From assembly GCA_035288785.1 (NCBI GenBank), contig DATDZF010000074.1:1-9723 (forward strand): DNA of 9,723 nucleotides, given 5' to 3'. A program made the position numbers and the translations under genes. Source of the stretch: JACRGC01 sp035288785. Lineage in GTDB: Archaea; Micrarchaeota; Micrarchaeia; Norongarragalinales; SBBD01. Below are positions 1 to 7,035 of the stretch, in pieces. The notes under the pieces were generated by a model, which saw nothing but the letters and a program-made list of their open reading frames with translations, had not been told where the DNA came from and ran no database searches. Position 1 is the stretch's first letter; every line of letters begins with the position of its first letter.

Positions 1-590
1 AGCCGATAAGCGAGGGCATGGTCGAAATGACCCACCGGGTTGATTCTAAACTCCTGGAACGGGCCGTTAAGCTTTTGGTGGACGGCATCCGCCTCGGGGG
101 CGAGGTCGCAAACCTGCTCGATGAGGTAGCCGCAACCGTAAAGAGCACAAAGGCGCTTAGGAAGGAGATCAAGAATGCAACGCTTACCTATGTGATTTTC
201 ATCATCTTTTCGTCAGTGATAGTCTCTCCTCTCCTCTTTGCCCTCTCGCTTTATTACTCGGAAACCTCAAGCAGGATCGCGGATCAGCAGGCGGGGCAGG
301 TCAGCGCGGGCACCAAGGGCCCATCGGGCCTTGGGGGCTCGAATCCTCTTTCTTCATTTGCGGTCCGCCAGAAGACCGCCAATACGATCACCGCCGACGA
401 CATTAAGTATTTCGCAATGTCCGCAATCGGCATCACGGCCTTCTTCTCGTGCATGTTAATTGGGCTTATCCAGCATGGCAAGGCAATAAAAGGCGTACGG
501 CTGGTTCCCGTGTTCGTTCCCATAGCCCTTGGCATATTCCTATTCGCGCACCAGGTGCTGGTCGAGGCGTTCAAGGGAATTGTGAAATAG
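1..590 (+). CDS. Type II secretion F-family (FlaJ/TadC-like) membrane protein, C-terminal part
   Basis: The frame is open from base 3, so the gene starts upstream of the window; about 195 residues are visible and it ends at TAG 588-590. These polytopic proteins form the inner-membrane platform that partners the secretion ATPase in archaella and type IV pilus-like machines. The visible part starts with a cytoplasmic amphipathic stretch (VKLLVDGIRLGGEVANLLDE), typical of the second F domain. A first membrane helix follows (around TYVIFIIFSSVIVSPLLFAL). A Gly/Ser-rich polar loop of about 50 residues comes next, then a second helix (around KYFAMSAIGITAFFSCMLIG) and a third at the C-terminus (around LVPVFVPIALGIFLFAHQVL). 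This order, and the short basic loop before the last helix, is what archaeal FlaJ/TadC C-termini show. The family call is from pattern recognition. Whether it serves an archaellum, an adhesion pilus or another pilus cannot be told without the upstream ATPase and pilin genes. Confidence 0.8.
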   Translation, partial: PISEGMVEMTHRVDSKLLERAVKLLVDGIRLGGEVANLLDEVAATVKSTKALRKEIKNATLTYVIFIIFSSVIVSPLLFALSLYYSETSSRIADQQAGQVSAGTKGPSGLGGSNPLSSFAVRQKTANTITADDIKYFAMSAIGITAFFSCMLIGLIQHGKAIKGVRLVPVFVPIALGIFLFAHQVLVEAFKGIVK

Positions 591-698
591 TTGGAATTAC
601 CAAGATGCTTGCCGCCTCCCCTTATTTACTTTTTCGTACAATATTAGCGGTATGATATCCATGGAATTTGCCATGTGGATGCTGCGAGGATTTCGTAT

Positions 699-2408
699 AT
701 GCTGGAAGAAATCGTGATGAAGCACGTTTTGAAGAATGCCTACGAGCACGGCATAGCCAATGAGAAAGCCGTTGCAGGGAAGGTTGTAGCCGAATATCCG
801 GATGCAAGGAAGGAGATGAAGCTCGTGATGGAAAAGGTCAGGATCGCGATTTCCGAAACGGCGCCCCTTTCCAAGGAGGAGATTGGCGAACGGATGAAGT
901 CCTATTCCTTTTCCGAAAAAAAGCCCGAGGAGGAAAGGAAATTCAGGCTTCCCGGCATAGAGCAGGGCAAAGTGGTTACGCGTTTCCTTCCAGAGCCGAA
1001 CGGATTCCTCCATATCGGGCACGCCAAGGCTGCCTGGCTTTCAAGCGAGCTTGCCCGCCAGTATGGCGGGAAGTGCATACTGCGCTTTGATGATACAAAT
1101 CCCGAGGCGGAATCGCAGGATTTCGTGGATGCAATCAGGCAAAGCCTCAAATGGGCGGGGCTTGAATTCTCCTCCGAAAATTTCACATCCGACCGCATGG
1201 CGCAGCTCCAGAATTTCGGCGGGAAGATGGTCATCCTTAACCGCGCGTATGTGTGCACTTGCGCCCAGGATGTAATGAAAGCGAACCGCTTCTCGGGCAA
1301 GCCATGCGATTGCCGCGATCGCAAAGCGGGCGAAAACTTCTCGCTTTGGGGCGGCATGATCGCCGGAAAACTAAGTGGGGGGGAGGCAGTTCTCCGCTTC
1401 CGTGGCGATATGGCCTCCGTTAATACCGCAATGCGCGACCCAACGCTTTTCCGGATCATCGCAGCGCCGCACTTTCGGCAGGGCACGAAATATTTTGCAT
1501 GGCCCACATATGATTTCGAGGTCAGCATTTCAGATTCACTTGACGGCATCACCCATGCCCTAAGGAGCAAGGAATATGAGCTGCGCGACGAGCTATACTA
1601 CGCGATCCTGTCTGCCGCCAACCTGCGCAGGCCCGTTGTGTACGATTTCTCGCGCCTTAGCATGAAGGGCACGCTCCTAAGCAAGCGCTTCCTAAAGCCG
1701 CTGATCGGGCAAAACAAGGTCCTTGGCTGGGATGATCCGCGTCTCCCTACGCTTGATGGCCTTAAAAGGCGCGGCATCCTGCCCTTGGCGATTCGCGAGT
1801 TCGTCCTACGGCAAGGGCTTAGCAAAGTGGAAAGCGAGCCCGAGTTTTCCGACCTTCTTGCAATCAACAGGAGGATGCTCGACCCCAAGGCGCCCCATTA
1901 TTTTTTCATTCCAGCGCCCGAAAAGCTTATTGTGGAAAAAATCCCCGGAAAATTCGCTGAAGGGGTGATTTTGGCTGGCAGCCCCTCAGGCGCCCCAAGG
2001 AAGTTCAGAATCGGGGGGGAATTCCATATTCCGGGTGCTGATGCAGGGAAAATGGAGGTCGGGTCTGTTGTCCGCCTCAAGGACCTGTTCAACGTGAAAA
2101 TACTTGGCAAATCGGGGGAGGGAATCAAGGCGGAATTCGCAGGCGAGGGAATGGCGGTTGTTTCCCATAAGATCCAATGGCTCCCTGCAGGAAATGGCGA
2201 GGCGATCCCGTGCGATGTGATGGAGGCATCGGATCTCCTTGATGGAAAGGGGGATTTCAATGAGAATGGGCTGGCCGTCAACTCCGGGCTTTGCGAACGC
2301 AGTTGCGAAGGCCTCGAATTAGGCGAGATCGTCCAGTTCGAAAGATATGGTTTTTGCCGTCTAGATAAAAAAGAGGAAGGAAAACTCGTGTTTATATTCA
2401 GCTGCTGA
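699..2408 (+). CDS. gltX: Glutamyl-tRNA synthetase, archaeal type
   Basis: Class I aminoacyl-tRNA synthetase that charges tRNA with glutamate in the cytoplasm. Archaeal enzymes of this class are usually non-discriminating, making Glu-tRNA(Gln) for later amidation by GatDE. From ATG 699 the protein has 569 residues, normal for the family. An archaeal N-terminal helical region of about 90 residues precedes the Rossmann fold. The HIGH motif is intact at residues 105-108 (FLHIGHAKAA). The KMSKS-equivalent is LSKR at 327-330, followed by the conserved GWDDPRLPTL. Two CxC pairs (Cys186/188 and Cys203/205, in YVCTC and KPCDCRD) form the expected zinc-binding knuckle. The C-terminal beta-barrel anticodon domain ends in a short Cys-terminated tail. 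An in-frame GTG at 675 would add eight residues, but family members begin close to MLEEI, so I chose 699. A weak GAGG lies about 10 bases upstream. alaX follows after 58 bases with no obvious promoter, so the pair may be co-transcribed. Confidence 0.93.
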   Translation: MLEEIVMKHVLKNAYEHGIANEKAVAGKVVAEYPDARKEMKLVMEKVRIAISETAPLSKEEIGERMKSYSFSEKKPEEERKFRLPGIEQGKVVTRFLPEPNGFLHIGHAKAAWLSSELARQYGGKCILRFDDTNPEAESQDFVDAIRQSLKWAGLEFSSENFTSDRMAQLQNFGGKMVILNRAYVCTCAQDVMKANRFSGKPCDCRDRKAGENFSLWGGMIAGKLSGGEAVLRFRGDMASVNTAMRDPTLFRIIAAPHFRQGTKYFAWPTYDFEVSISDSLDGITHALRSKEYELRDELYYAILSAANLRRPVVYDFSRLSMKGTLLSKRFLKPLIGQNKVLGWDDPRLPTLDGLKRRGILPLAIREFVLRQGLSKVESEPEFSDLLAINRRMLDPKAPHYFFIPAPEKLIVEKIPGKFAEGVILAGSPSGAPRKFRIGGEFHIPGADAGKMEVGSVVRLKDLFNVKILGKSGEGIKAEFAGEGMAVVSHKIQWLPAGNGEAIPCDVMEASDLLDGKGDFNENGLAVNSGLCERSCEGLELGEIVQFERYGFCRLDKKEEGKLVFIFSC

Positions 2409-2466
2409 AAGATGGGTGCCGTTCTTTCCATTTCCCCCCTCGTGCCAAATTTGATTGTTGATTGCG

Positions 2467-3192
2467 ATGACCGAATTGCTATTTTCAAAGGATTGCCAGC
2501 AAAGGGAATTCGACGCGAATGTCGCCTCAATGGAGGGAAGTTTGGTCGAACTAAACCGCACCGCTTTCTATTACACATCCGGAGGCCAGCCAAATGACAC
2601 GGGAAAAATTATTTGCAACGGATCCGTATACCAAGTGCTTGATGTTTACAGGGAGAAGGAATCGGGAAGGATCCTCCACAAGCTGGATAGGCCGCTGGAT
2701 GCGGCCGCAGGTGGGCCCAATCCCCAAGTGCATGGAGTAATCGATTGGGAGAGGCGGCATATGCACATGAGGCACCACACTGCCCTCCACATCCTAAGCC
2801 GCGTTGTTCTCGACGAATTCGGGAATTTTGTGACCTCCTCGCAAATATATGCCGATCGCAGCCGCATTGATTTCGACTCTCCGGAAATGCCCCCCGACAA
2901 ATTAAAACTGATTGAGGAAAAAACGAATGCCGTGATTAAGCGGGGGCTGCCCGTTTCCATAACCTTCATCTCCCGCGAGGAAGCGCTCAAAATAGATGAC
3001 CTGATCCGAACGAAAGTGAGCCTCGTCCCCGAAGCTGTGCGCATCATCCGGGTAGTAGTCGTCGAAGGCTTCGATAGGCAGGCCTGCGGCGGAACGCATG
3101 TCGCAAATACATCGGAGATCGGCACGCTCAAAATCACGAAAACCGAGAGCAAGGGCAGGGAGAGGAGAAGGATAGAGATTGCGCTGATTTGA
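2467..3192 (+). CDS. alaX: Alanyl-tRNA editing protein AlaX, medium form
   Basis: Free-standing trans-editing enzyme that hydrolyses mischarged Ser-tRNA(Ala) (and Gly-tRNA(Ala)), related to the editing domain of AlaRS. It has 241 residues from ATG 2467, the size of AlaX-M, which keeps an N-terminal beta-barrel subdomain that the short form lacks. The glycine-rich segment SGGQPNDTG is at residues 38-46. The zinc site is complete: HxxxH at His104/His108 (RHHTALHIL) and CxxxH at Cys207/His211 (ACGGTHV). In TAFYYTSGGQP the second Tyr stands where many homologues have Pro. In-frame TTG codons at 2455 and 2458 would extend it by three or four residues, but family members begin MTE(K/L)LF, which fits 2467. 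No good Shine-Dalgarno is visible. It sits 58 bases after gltX. Its last coding bases are duplicated downstream (see the repeat entries), so the present C-terminus may have been reshaped. Confidence 0.92.
   Translation: MTELLFSKDCQQREFDANVASMEGSLVELNRTAFYYTSGGQPNDTGKIICNGSVYQVLDVYREKESGRILHKLDRPLDAAAGGPNPQVHGVIDWERRHMHMRHHTALHILSRVVLDEFGNFVTSSQIYADRSRIDFDSPEMPPDKLKLIEEKTNAVIKRGLPVSITFISREEALKIDDLIRTKVSLVPEAVRIIRVVVVEGFDRQACGGTHVANTSEIGTLKITKTESKGRERRRIEIALI
3147..3180 (+). repeat. 34-bp direct repeat, copy 1 (inside the alaX 3' end)
   Basis: This copy begins GAGCAAGGGCAGGG and ends GATAGAGATT. It is identical over 34 bases to 3255-3288 and encodes SKGRERRRIEI, close to the AlaX C-terminus. 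The offset between copies is exactly 108 bases (36 codons), so both lie in the same reading frame. Purine-rich composition alone would not give a 34-base exact match. Confidence 0.9.
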
Positions 3193-3197
3193 ATAAA

Positions 3198-3244
3198 GGG
3201 GGTTTGGGCAATGGGTGAGAACTAAGGGGGATGTGCCCCCTTGG
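3198..3244 (+). other. G-run cluster and GC-rich hairpin downstream of alaX
   Basis: Four G runs occur in a row: G5 at 3198-3202, G3 at 3206-3208, G3 at 3213-3215 and G5 at 3226-3230. The loops between them are 3, 4 and 10 bases. The last run also pairs with C5 at 3236-3240 as AAGGGGG-ATGTG-CCCCCTT (3224-3242), extendable by a T-G and a C-G pair to 3222-3244. No U-tract follows the hairpin, so it is not a classical intrinsic terminator. It lies entirely between the two 34-bp repeats. A transcript 3'-end structure or a remnant of a small mobile hairpin are both possible; nothing seen decides between them. Confidence 0.45.
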
Positions 3245-3252
3245 GTCTTACG

Positions 3253-3300
3253 ATGAGCAAGGGCAGGGAGAGGAGAAGGATAGAGATTTCATTAAGCTGA
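3253..3300 (+). pseudogene. Duplicated alaX C-terminal tail (15 codons plus stop)
   Basis: In the alaX frame, ATG 3253 opens a 15-codon stretch reading MSKGRERRRIEISLS and then TGA 3298-3300. The alaX terminus itself reads ESKGRERRRIEIALI. The first shared part is the exact 34-bp repeat copy 2 (3255-3288); after it the copies diverge as IALI versus ISLS. It is too short and too clearly derived to be called a gene. The likely reading is that one of the two tails is the ancestral end of alaX, left behind by a short tandem duplication or local insertion. Which is older cannot be told from this window. Confidence 0.6.
3255..3288 (+). repeat. 34-bp direct repeat, copy 2 (downstream of alaX)
   Basis: Identical over 34 bases to 3147-3180. 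The 74 bases between the copies hold the last codons and stop of alaX, a G-run cluster and a strong hairpin. Neither IS-like terminal inverted repeats nor a transposase is present. Confidence 0.9.
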
Positions 3301-3384
3301 ATAATGCCTGTGGTGCGCGGAAATGTAAACCAGATCGAATGATCCTTCTTCAATCATCGGGAATAAGCCCTCATATTCAAAATC

Positions 3385-3396
3385 TTTATATATATT
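3385..3396 (+). promoter_or_regulatory. Archaeal TATA box for the purP pair
   Basis: The sequence TTTATATATATT is a near-ideal archaeal TATA element. Its centre lies about 24-26 bases before ATG 3414, the usual distance from TATA box to transcription start. The transcript should therefore begin at or within a few bases of the start codon, giving a leaderless mRNA. This agrees with the absence of a Shine-Dalgarno before 3414. It is the clearest core promoter in the window. Confidence 0.7.
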
Positions 3397-3413
3397 GAAG
3401 CCCCCAAACTAAT

Positions 3414-4559
3414 ATGGTTTCGAGGAACGACATTGCCGGCATCATTTCGAATTACGACCAAGGCAACCTTTCAATTGCTGCCATCGGCTCCCATTCCGCA
3501 CTCGAGGTAAGCCGGGGCGCAAAGGACGAGGGGCTAAAGAACCTGATTGTGTGCCAGAACGGCCGCGACAAGACTTATTCCAGGCACTACCTGTACCGCA
3601 AGCAAAAATCCACTGGCGCCATGATCGGCTGCGTGGACGAGGTGGCAATACTCGAGAAATTCTCCGACCTGATTTCCGACGACGTGCAAAACCACCTGCG
3701 GATCAAGAATTCCATTTTCATCCCCAACCGGTCGTTTGCGGTGTACGTGCCCTACAAGGACATCGAGGAGCGCTTCATGGTGCCAGTCCTTGGGAACCGG
3801 TTCCTGCTAAAAGCCGAGGAGCGCGACCAGCAGATGAACCAGTACGACCTGATGAAGTCTGCGGGCATAAAGACCCCGCGCCGCTTCAAGTCCCATGATG
3901 ACATTGATTCACTTGCGATCGTCAAGGTTTCGGAGAAGGCAAGGAAATACGAGCGCGCATTCTTCTTTGCAAGCTCACCCGCCGATTTCGACCACAAAGC
4001 CGATGAGCTGATAGAAAAAAAGATCATTGACGAGGCTGTACTCGACCGTGCAGTCATAGAAGAATTCGTGGTCGGCGCGCAGTTCAACTTCAATTTCTTT
4101 TTTTCTCCCCTTAACCAGGAACTGGAGCTTATGGGGATCGATACAAGGAGGCAAACGAACCTTGACGGGCTGCTCCGGCTGCCTGCCAACGAGCAATTGG
4201 AGGTGCTAAAGCACCTGCGCGTATCAAACGTCGAGGTGGGGCATATCGCAAGCACGCTTCGCGAATCCCTCCTTGAAAAGGCGTTCAACTCCGCGGAAAA
4301 ATTGCTCGAATCGTGCAAGCGGGAATACCCGCCTGGGATAATCGGGCCGTTTGCACTGCAGGGCGCGGTTGTTTCGGAGGAATCCAAGGAGGACATGATA
4401 TTCTTCGACTTGAGCTTTAGGATTCCCGGCTCTCCTGGCATCACCGCGACCCCTTACGCAGCTTACCTTTATGGGCATAAGATGAGCGTTGGCAGGCGGA
4501 TCGCTTCCGAAGTAAAGGAAGCATCGAAGGCAAAGAGGCTGCTTGAATTGCTAACCTGA
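3414..4559 (+). CDS. PurP-family ATP-grasp protein, divergent paralog
   Basis: Has 381 residues and belongs to the archaeal PurP family (DUF1246 N-terminal plus DUF1297 ATP-grasp region), whose canonical member makes FAICAR from AICAR, formate and ATP. Conserved marks are the N-terminal GSHSAL motif (residues 25-30, with His27), VPVLGNRFLL around 123-132, EEFVVGAQFNFNFFFSP (216-232), LMGIDTRRQTN and TLRESLLEKA. It departs from the downstream paralog at key places. The Gly-rich ATP loop GAKGGRG is replaced by EKARKYERA around 184-192. The C-terminal FEISARIVAGTN motif becomes FDLSFRIPGSPG (341-352). An RxPGSPG version occurs, as I recall, in a recognised PurP-like subgroup, so this is probably an old paralog rather than a decaying gene; the frame is intact. 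Its substrate is unknown: it could be a diverged formyltransferase or a subunit acting with the canonical PurP. It leads the pair, behind a TATA box and probably leaderless. Confidence 0.85.
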   Translation: MVSRNDIAGIISNYDQGNLSIAAIGSHSALEVSRGAKDEGLKNLIVCQNGRDKTYSRHYLYRKQKSTGAMIGCVDEVAILEKFSDLISDDVQNHLRIKNSIFIPNRSFAVYVPYKDIEERFMVPVLGNRFLLKAEERDQQMNQYDLMKSAGIKTPRRFKSHDDIDSLAIVKVSEKARKYERAFFFASSPADFDHKADELIEKKIIDEAVLDRAVIEEFVVGAQFNFNFFFSPLNQELELMGIDTRRQTNLDGLLRLPANEQLEVLKHLRVSNVEVGHIASTLRESLLEKAFNSAEKLLESCKREYPPGIIGPFALQGAVVSEESKEDMIFFDLSFRIPGSPGITATPYAAYLYGHKMSVGRRIASEVKEASKAKRLLELLT

Positions 4560-4602
4560 AGAATAGATTTCAGCCGCCCTTGCAGCTTTGTTATGAAAAA
4601 AA

Positions 4603-4610
4603 GATGATCA
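4603..4610 (+). promoter_or_regulatory. Shine-Dalgarno-like site of the second purP
   Basis: GATGATCA resembles the extended archaeal Shine-Dalgarno GGTGATCA with one mismatch and ends four bases before ATG 4615. No TATA-like element is evident in the 55-base gap. Both points favour translation from a shared transcript with the upstream paralog. Confidence 0.4.
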
Positions 4611-4614
4611 ATAA

Positions 4615-5724
4615 ATGATATCCAAGGCCGAAATACTCGGGATCCTTAAAAAATATGACAAACGGAAAATCGCATTTGCGACCATATGCTCCCATTCCGC
4701 CCTGCAGCTTTTCCATGGCATCCGGCAGGAGAGATTCCGTTCAATTGGGATATGCACCCCGGAGCGCAGGGAACTGTACGAGAGCTATCCGCTTGCAAGG
4801 CCCGACGAGTTCATCATAGTTGACGATTATGCTGAGGTGTTGGAGCCAGAGTTCCAGGAAAATCTGCGGAAAAAAAATGCGATCATAATCCCGCACGGCT
4901 CCTTCGTGGAATATGTGGGCGCGCAAAACATCCACCAGCGCCTGCGGGTCCCGATGTTTGGAAACCGCCAAAGCCTTGAGTGGGAAAGCTCCCGGAAAAA
5001 GGTGCGCGAGTGGCTAAAAAAGGCAGGGGTCCTCGTGCCAAGGGAATTTGCCACGCCCGCTGAAATTGAAACCGTATGCATCGTGAAGTTCTCGGGCGCA
5101 AAGGGCGGCCGAGGCTTCTTCCTCACCGCATCTGAGGCGGATTATGAGAAGAAGATGCATGAAAAATTGAGCAAGAAGGTAATTACGAAAGCTGAATCCG
5201 AGAGTGCGACGATACAGGAGTTCATCAATGGCGTAAGGTACTACCCACATTACTTCTACTCTCCCATGATGGATGGGCCAAGGGGGCGCGGCCGCGTGGA
5301 ATTGCTATCCATCGACAAGCGGCTGGAAACCAACGTGGAGGAAATTTACCGCATCCTTGCGGCAGGCACGCTCCAGGAGCTGAACATCAATCCCTCATAT
5401 GTCGTAACGGGAAATGCGCCGCTAACTATCCGGGAATCCCTGCTCCCCGAAGTTTATAACATCGGCAAAAGGGTGCATCAATCCTCCCTCCAACTCTTTG
5501 GGGGGATCGTCGGCCCATATTGCGTCGAGATGGTGTGCACCCCGGAGCTCGAGCTATATGCATTTGAAATTTCGGCGCGGATAGTTGCAGGGACAAACCT
5601 TTACCCGCAGGGCTCGTTCCTGACCCCCTACCTATTCGACGAGCCCATGAGCACGGGCAGGAGGATAGGCCGCGAGCTGAACATCGCACTAAAGCAGGGG
5701 AAAATGGACCAGCTAATCTACTAA
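4615..5724 (+). CDS. purP: Formate-dependent FAICAR synthetase (5-formaminoimidazole-4-carboxamide ribonucleotide synthetase)
   Basis: ATP-grasp ligase of archaeal de novo purine synthesis: AICAR + formate + ATP gives FAICAR + ADP + phosphate, replacing the folate-dependent step of PurH. Has 369 residues, typical for the family. All canonical motifs I look for are present: CSHSAL (25-30, His27), the glycine-rich ATP loop GAKGGRG (171-177), QEFINGVRYYPHYFYSP (211-227), LLSIDKRLETN, VVTGNAPLTIRESLLPE, GPYCVEM, and FEISARIVAGTN (327-338) with the metal/ATP-binding Glu and Asn. It lies 55 bases after a more divergent paralog and is probably co-transcribed with it. Of the two, this is the one expected to carry the known activity. 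No other purine gene is in the window, so it gives no pathway operon context. Confidence 0.92.
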   Translation: MISKAEILGILKKYDKRKIAFATICSHSALQLFHGIRQERFRSIGICTPERRELYESYPLARPDEFIIVDDYAEVLEPEFQENLRKKNAIIIPHGSFVEYVGAQNIHQRLRVPMFGNRQSLEWESSRKKVREWLKKAGVLVPREFATPAEIETVCIVKFSGAKGGRGFFLTASEADYEKKMHEKLSKKVITKAESESATIQEFINGVRYYPHYFYSPMMDGPRGRGRVELLSIDKRLETNVEEIYRILAAGTLQELNINPSYVVTGNAPLTIRESLLPEVYNIGKRVHQSSLQLFGGIVGPYCVEMVCTPELELYAFEISARIVAGTNLYPQGSFLTPYLFDEPMSTGRRIGRELNIALKQGKMDQLIY

Positions 5725-5785
5725 TTAACAGGATTAGTTCAGGTAAAATTGATGTGCTCCCGCGAATAGAACCCGTATCTTCACA

Positions 5786-6019
5786 CTAATTCTTTTCAGG
5801 CTTGTCCTCCAGGATGAATGCGATCAGCGTTACCATGATCAGGGGGAAAGAGAGCAGGCTGACGAGTTCCCAGAATACGAATATGAGCGGAATCGATGCC
5901 GCATGCAGCATCGCCATCAGGATCAGCATGCGGTTGCCTCTGCGTATCATCATTACCGCTAGCAGCGCTGAGAGGAGGTGCGCAAGCACGAACCCGCCGG
6001 TGATTATTTCCTGTGCCAT
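5786..6019 (-). CDS. Small three-helix membrane protein downstream of corA
   Basis: I do not recognise a family. ATG 6019 gives 77 residues. A TTG five codons upstream is possible, but the GGAAGGT Shine-Dalgarno sits about six bases before 6019 and favours that ATG. Three hydrophobic segments are visible: about residues 5-25 (ending LLAVMMI), 31-50 (containing ILMAMLHAASIPLIFVFW) and 51-71 (containing LLSFPLIMVTLIAFIL). A basic RRGNR turn lies between the first two, and the tail EDKPEKN is charged. By the positive-inside rule the first loop should be cytoplasmic. No catalytic motif is seen. It follows corA on the same strand after 56 bases with no clear promoter, so it is probably in the same transcript. 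It faces the purP pair tail to tail. Confidence 0.6.
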   Translation of the reverse strand: MAQEIITGGFVLAHLLSALLAVMMIRRGNRMLILMAMLHAASIPLIFVFWELVSLLSFPLIMVTLIAFILEDKPEKN

Positions 6020-6075
6020 GTCATTACCTTCCAATCAATTTCAGGTGCTTTTGCCGAATTTGCATGGATCTTTTC

Positions 6076-7035
6076 TCAGATCCAGTCCTTCTGCTTGAAA
6101 TATACCGCCAATAATATTGTCGAAAGTAGCATACTTGCAAGGGAAGCATAGAAGCCGAATTCCCAGTTGAGTTCCGGCGCCTTGAAGTTCATCCCGTAGA
6201 TCCCGGCGATCAGCCCCGGCACCAGCACAATTGCGGTGATCGCAGTGAGTTTCTTCATGATCTTGTTGAGGTTATTCGAGACGCTCATCAAATGGCCTTC
6301 CATCGAGCCGCTGACGAGTTCCCGCTGCGTTTCGATTATCGTATTGATCCGGATCATATGGTCGTAGACGTCCCTGAAATAAACCAGGTTCTCCTTCGAT
6401 ATGTATTTCAGCTCGCCGGAGGAAAGCACGTTCAATACCTCCATTTGCGGCCAGGTGATCTTGCGCAGGTGCAGCAGGCCTTTTTTTACCCTGAAGAGCG
6501 AATTCAAAAGCCCCTTTGGGGAGCTGCCCCTTTCCTTGAACACTTCCTCCTCGATCTTGTCTATTGTCTCCTCCAGTTTGTCCATAAGCGGGAATAAGTT
6601 GTCGGCGCTCGCATCAAGCAGCATGTATGCGCCATAATCCGGGCCCCTGCGCAGGAGGTGCGGGTTCTCCCCAAGACGCCTTTTGACATCTGAAACGAAC
6701 TGGAGCGGCTTTATGTGGATGGAGATGAGCGCATGCTTTGAGATGAACAAGTTTAACTGCGTTGCCTCGAGCTTTTCGGTTTCGGTGATGGAATGCACCA
6801 CGATGAAATGGTATTCGTCATACCTTTCCACCTTCGCCCGCTGCCTCTGGTTCAATGCGTCCTCCAGGGCAAGATGGTGCAACCCCAGCTTGCTTTCGAG
6901 GAATGAAAGCTCCTGTTTGGAGGGATCGGCAAGATCCATCCAGATGACGTTCTTCCCCTTTTGCAATAATGGCACGGAGCTAGGCTCGATGCTCCTCGTA
7001 AAAGTGCCATTGATGATGCCGCAGGCGGTAATCAT
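6076..7035 (-). CDS. corA: CorA-family magnesium/divalent metal channel
   Basis: Pentameric membrane channel for Mg2+ (or Co2+/Ni2+). Has 319 residues from ATG 7035, the usual CorA length. The N-terminal cytoplasmic alpha/beta domain contains WMDLADPSKQEL and LALEDALNQRQRAKVE, which match the family. A long coiled-coil stalk follows at about 150-255 (LEETIDKIEEEVFKERG onward). The first membrane helix (263-279) ends in the selectivity signature YGMN (280-283). A second helix (about 295-313) and the basic tail KQKDWI complete it. The open frame continues upstream through ATG 7089 and antisense to pdxS as far as 7668. I reject those starts because homologues begin MI(T/R)AYG and a TATA-like element overlaps 7089. 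Transport direction and ion preference cannot be read from sequence alone. Confidence 0.92.
   Translation of the reverse strand: MITACGIINGTFTRSIEPSSVPLLQKGKNVIWMDLADPSKQELSFLESKLGLHHLALEDALNQRQRAKVERYDEYHFIVVHSITETEKLEATQLNLFISKHALISIHIKPLQFVSDVKRRLGENPHLLRRGPDYGAYMLLDASADNLFPLMDKLEETIDKIEEEVFKERGSSPKGLLNSLFRVKKGLLHLRKITWPQMEVLNVLSSGELKYISKENLVYFRDVYDHMIRINTIIETQRELVSGSMEGHLMSVSNNLNKIMKKLTAITAIVLVPGLIAGIYGMNFKAPELNWEFGFYASLASMLLSTILLAVYFKQKDWI

Noticed and set aside
675..698. GTG start giving gltX eight extra residues
   Set aside because: Archaeal GluRS proteins begin close to the MLEEI segment at ATG 699. The extension shows no conserved residues and its GTG has no better ribosome binding site.
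902..1570. Minus-strand open frame (222 codons) opposite gltX
   Set aside because: It lies entirely antisense to the conserved core of gltX, with composition expected of a shadow frame.
3330..3362. Possible inverted repeat ATGAT...ATCAT before the purP promoter
   Set aside because: Five-base arms in AT-rich DNA occur by chance, and no flanking symmetry extends them.
3752..4444. Minus-strand open frame (230 codons) opposite the first purP
   Set aside because: It is a Ser-rich antisense translation of a clear PurP-family gene and has no supporting signals.
5725..5785. Possible terminator between the convergent purP and small membrane protein genes
   Set aside because: Only short T-rich bits are visible, with no convincing stem or long T tract.
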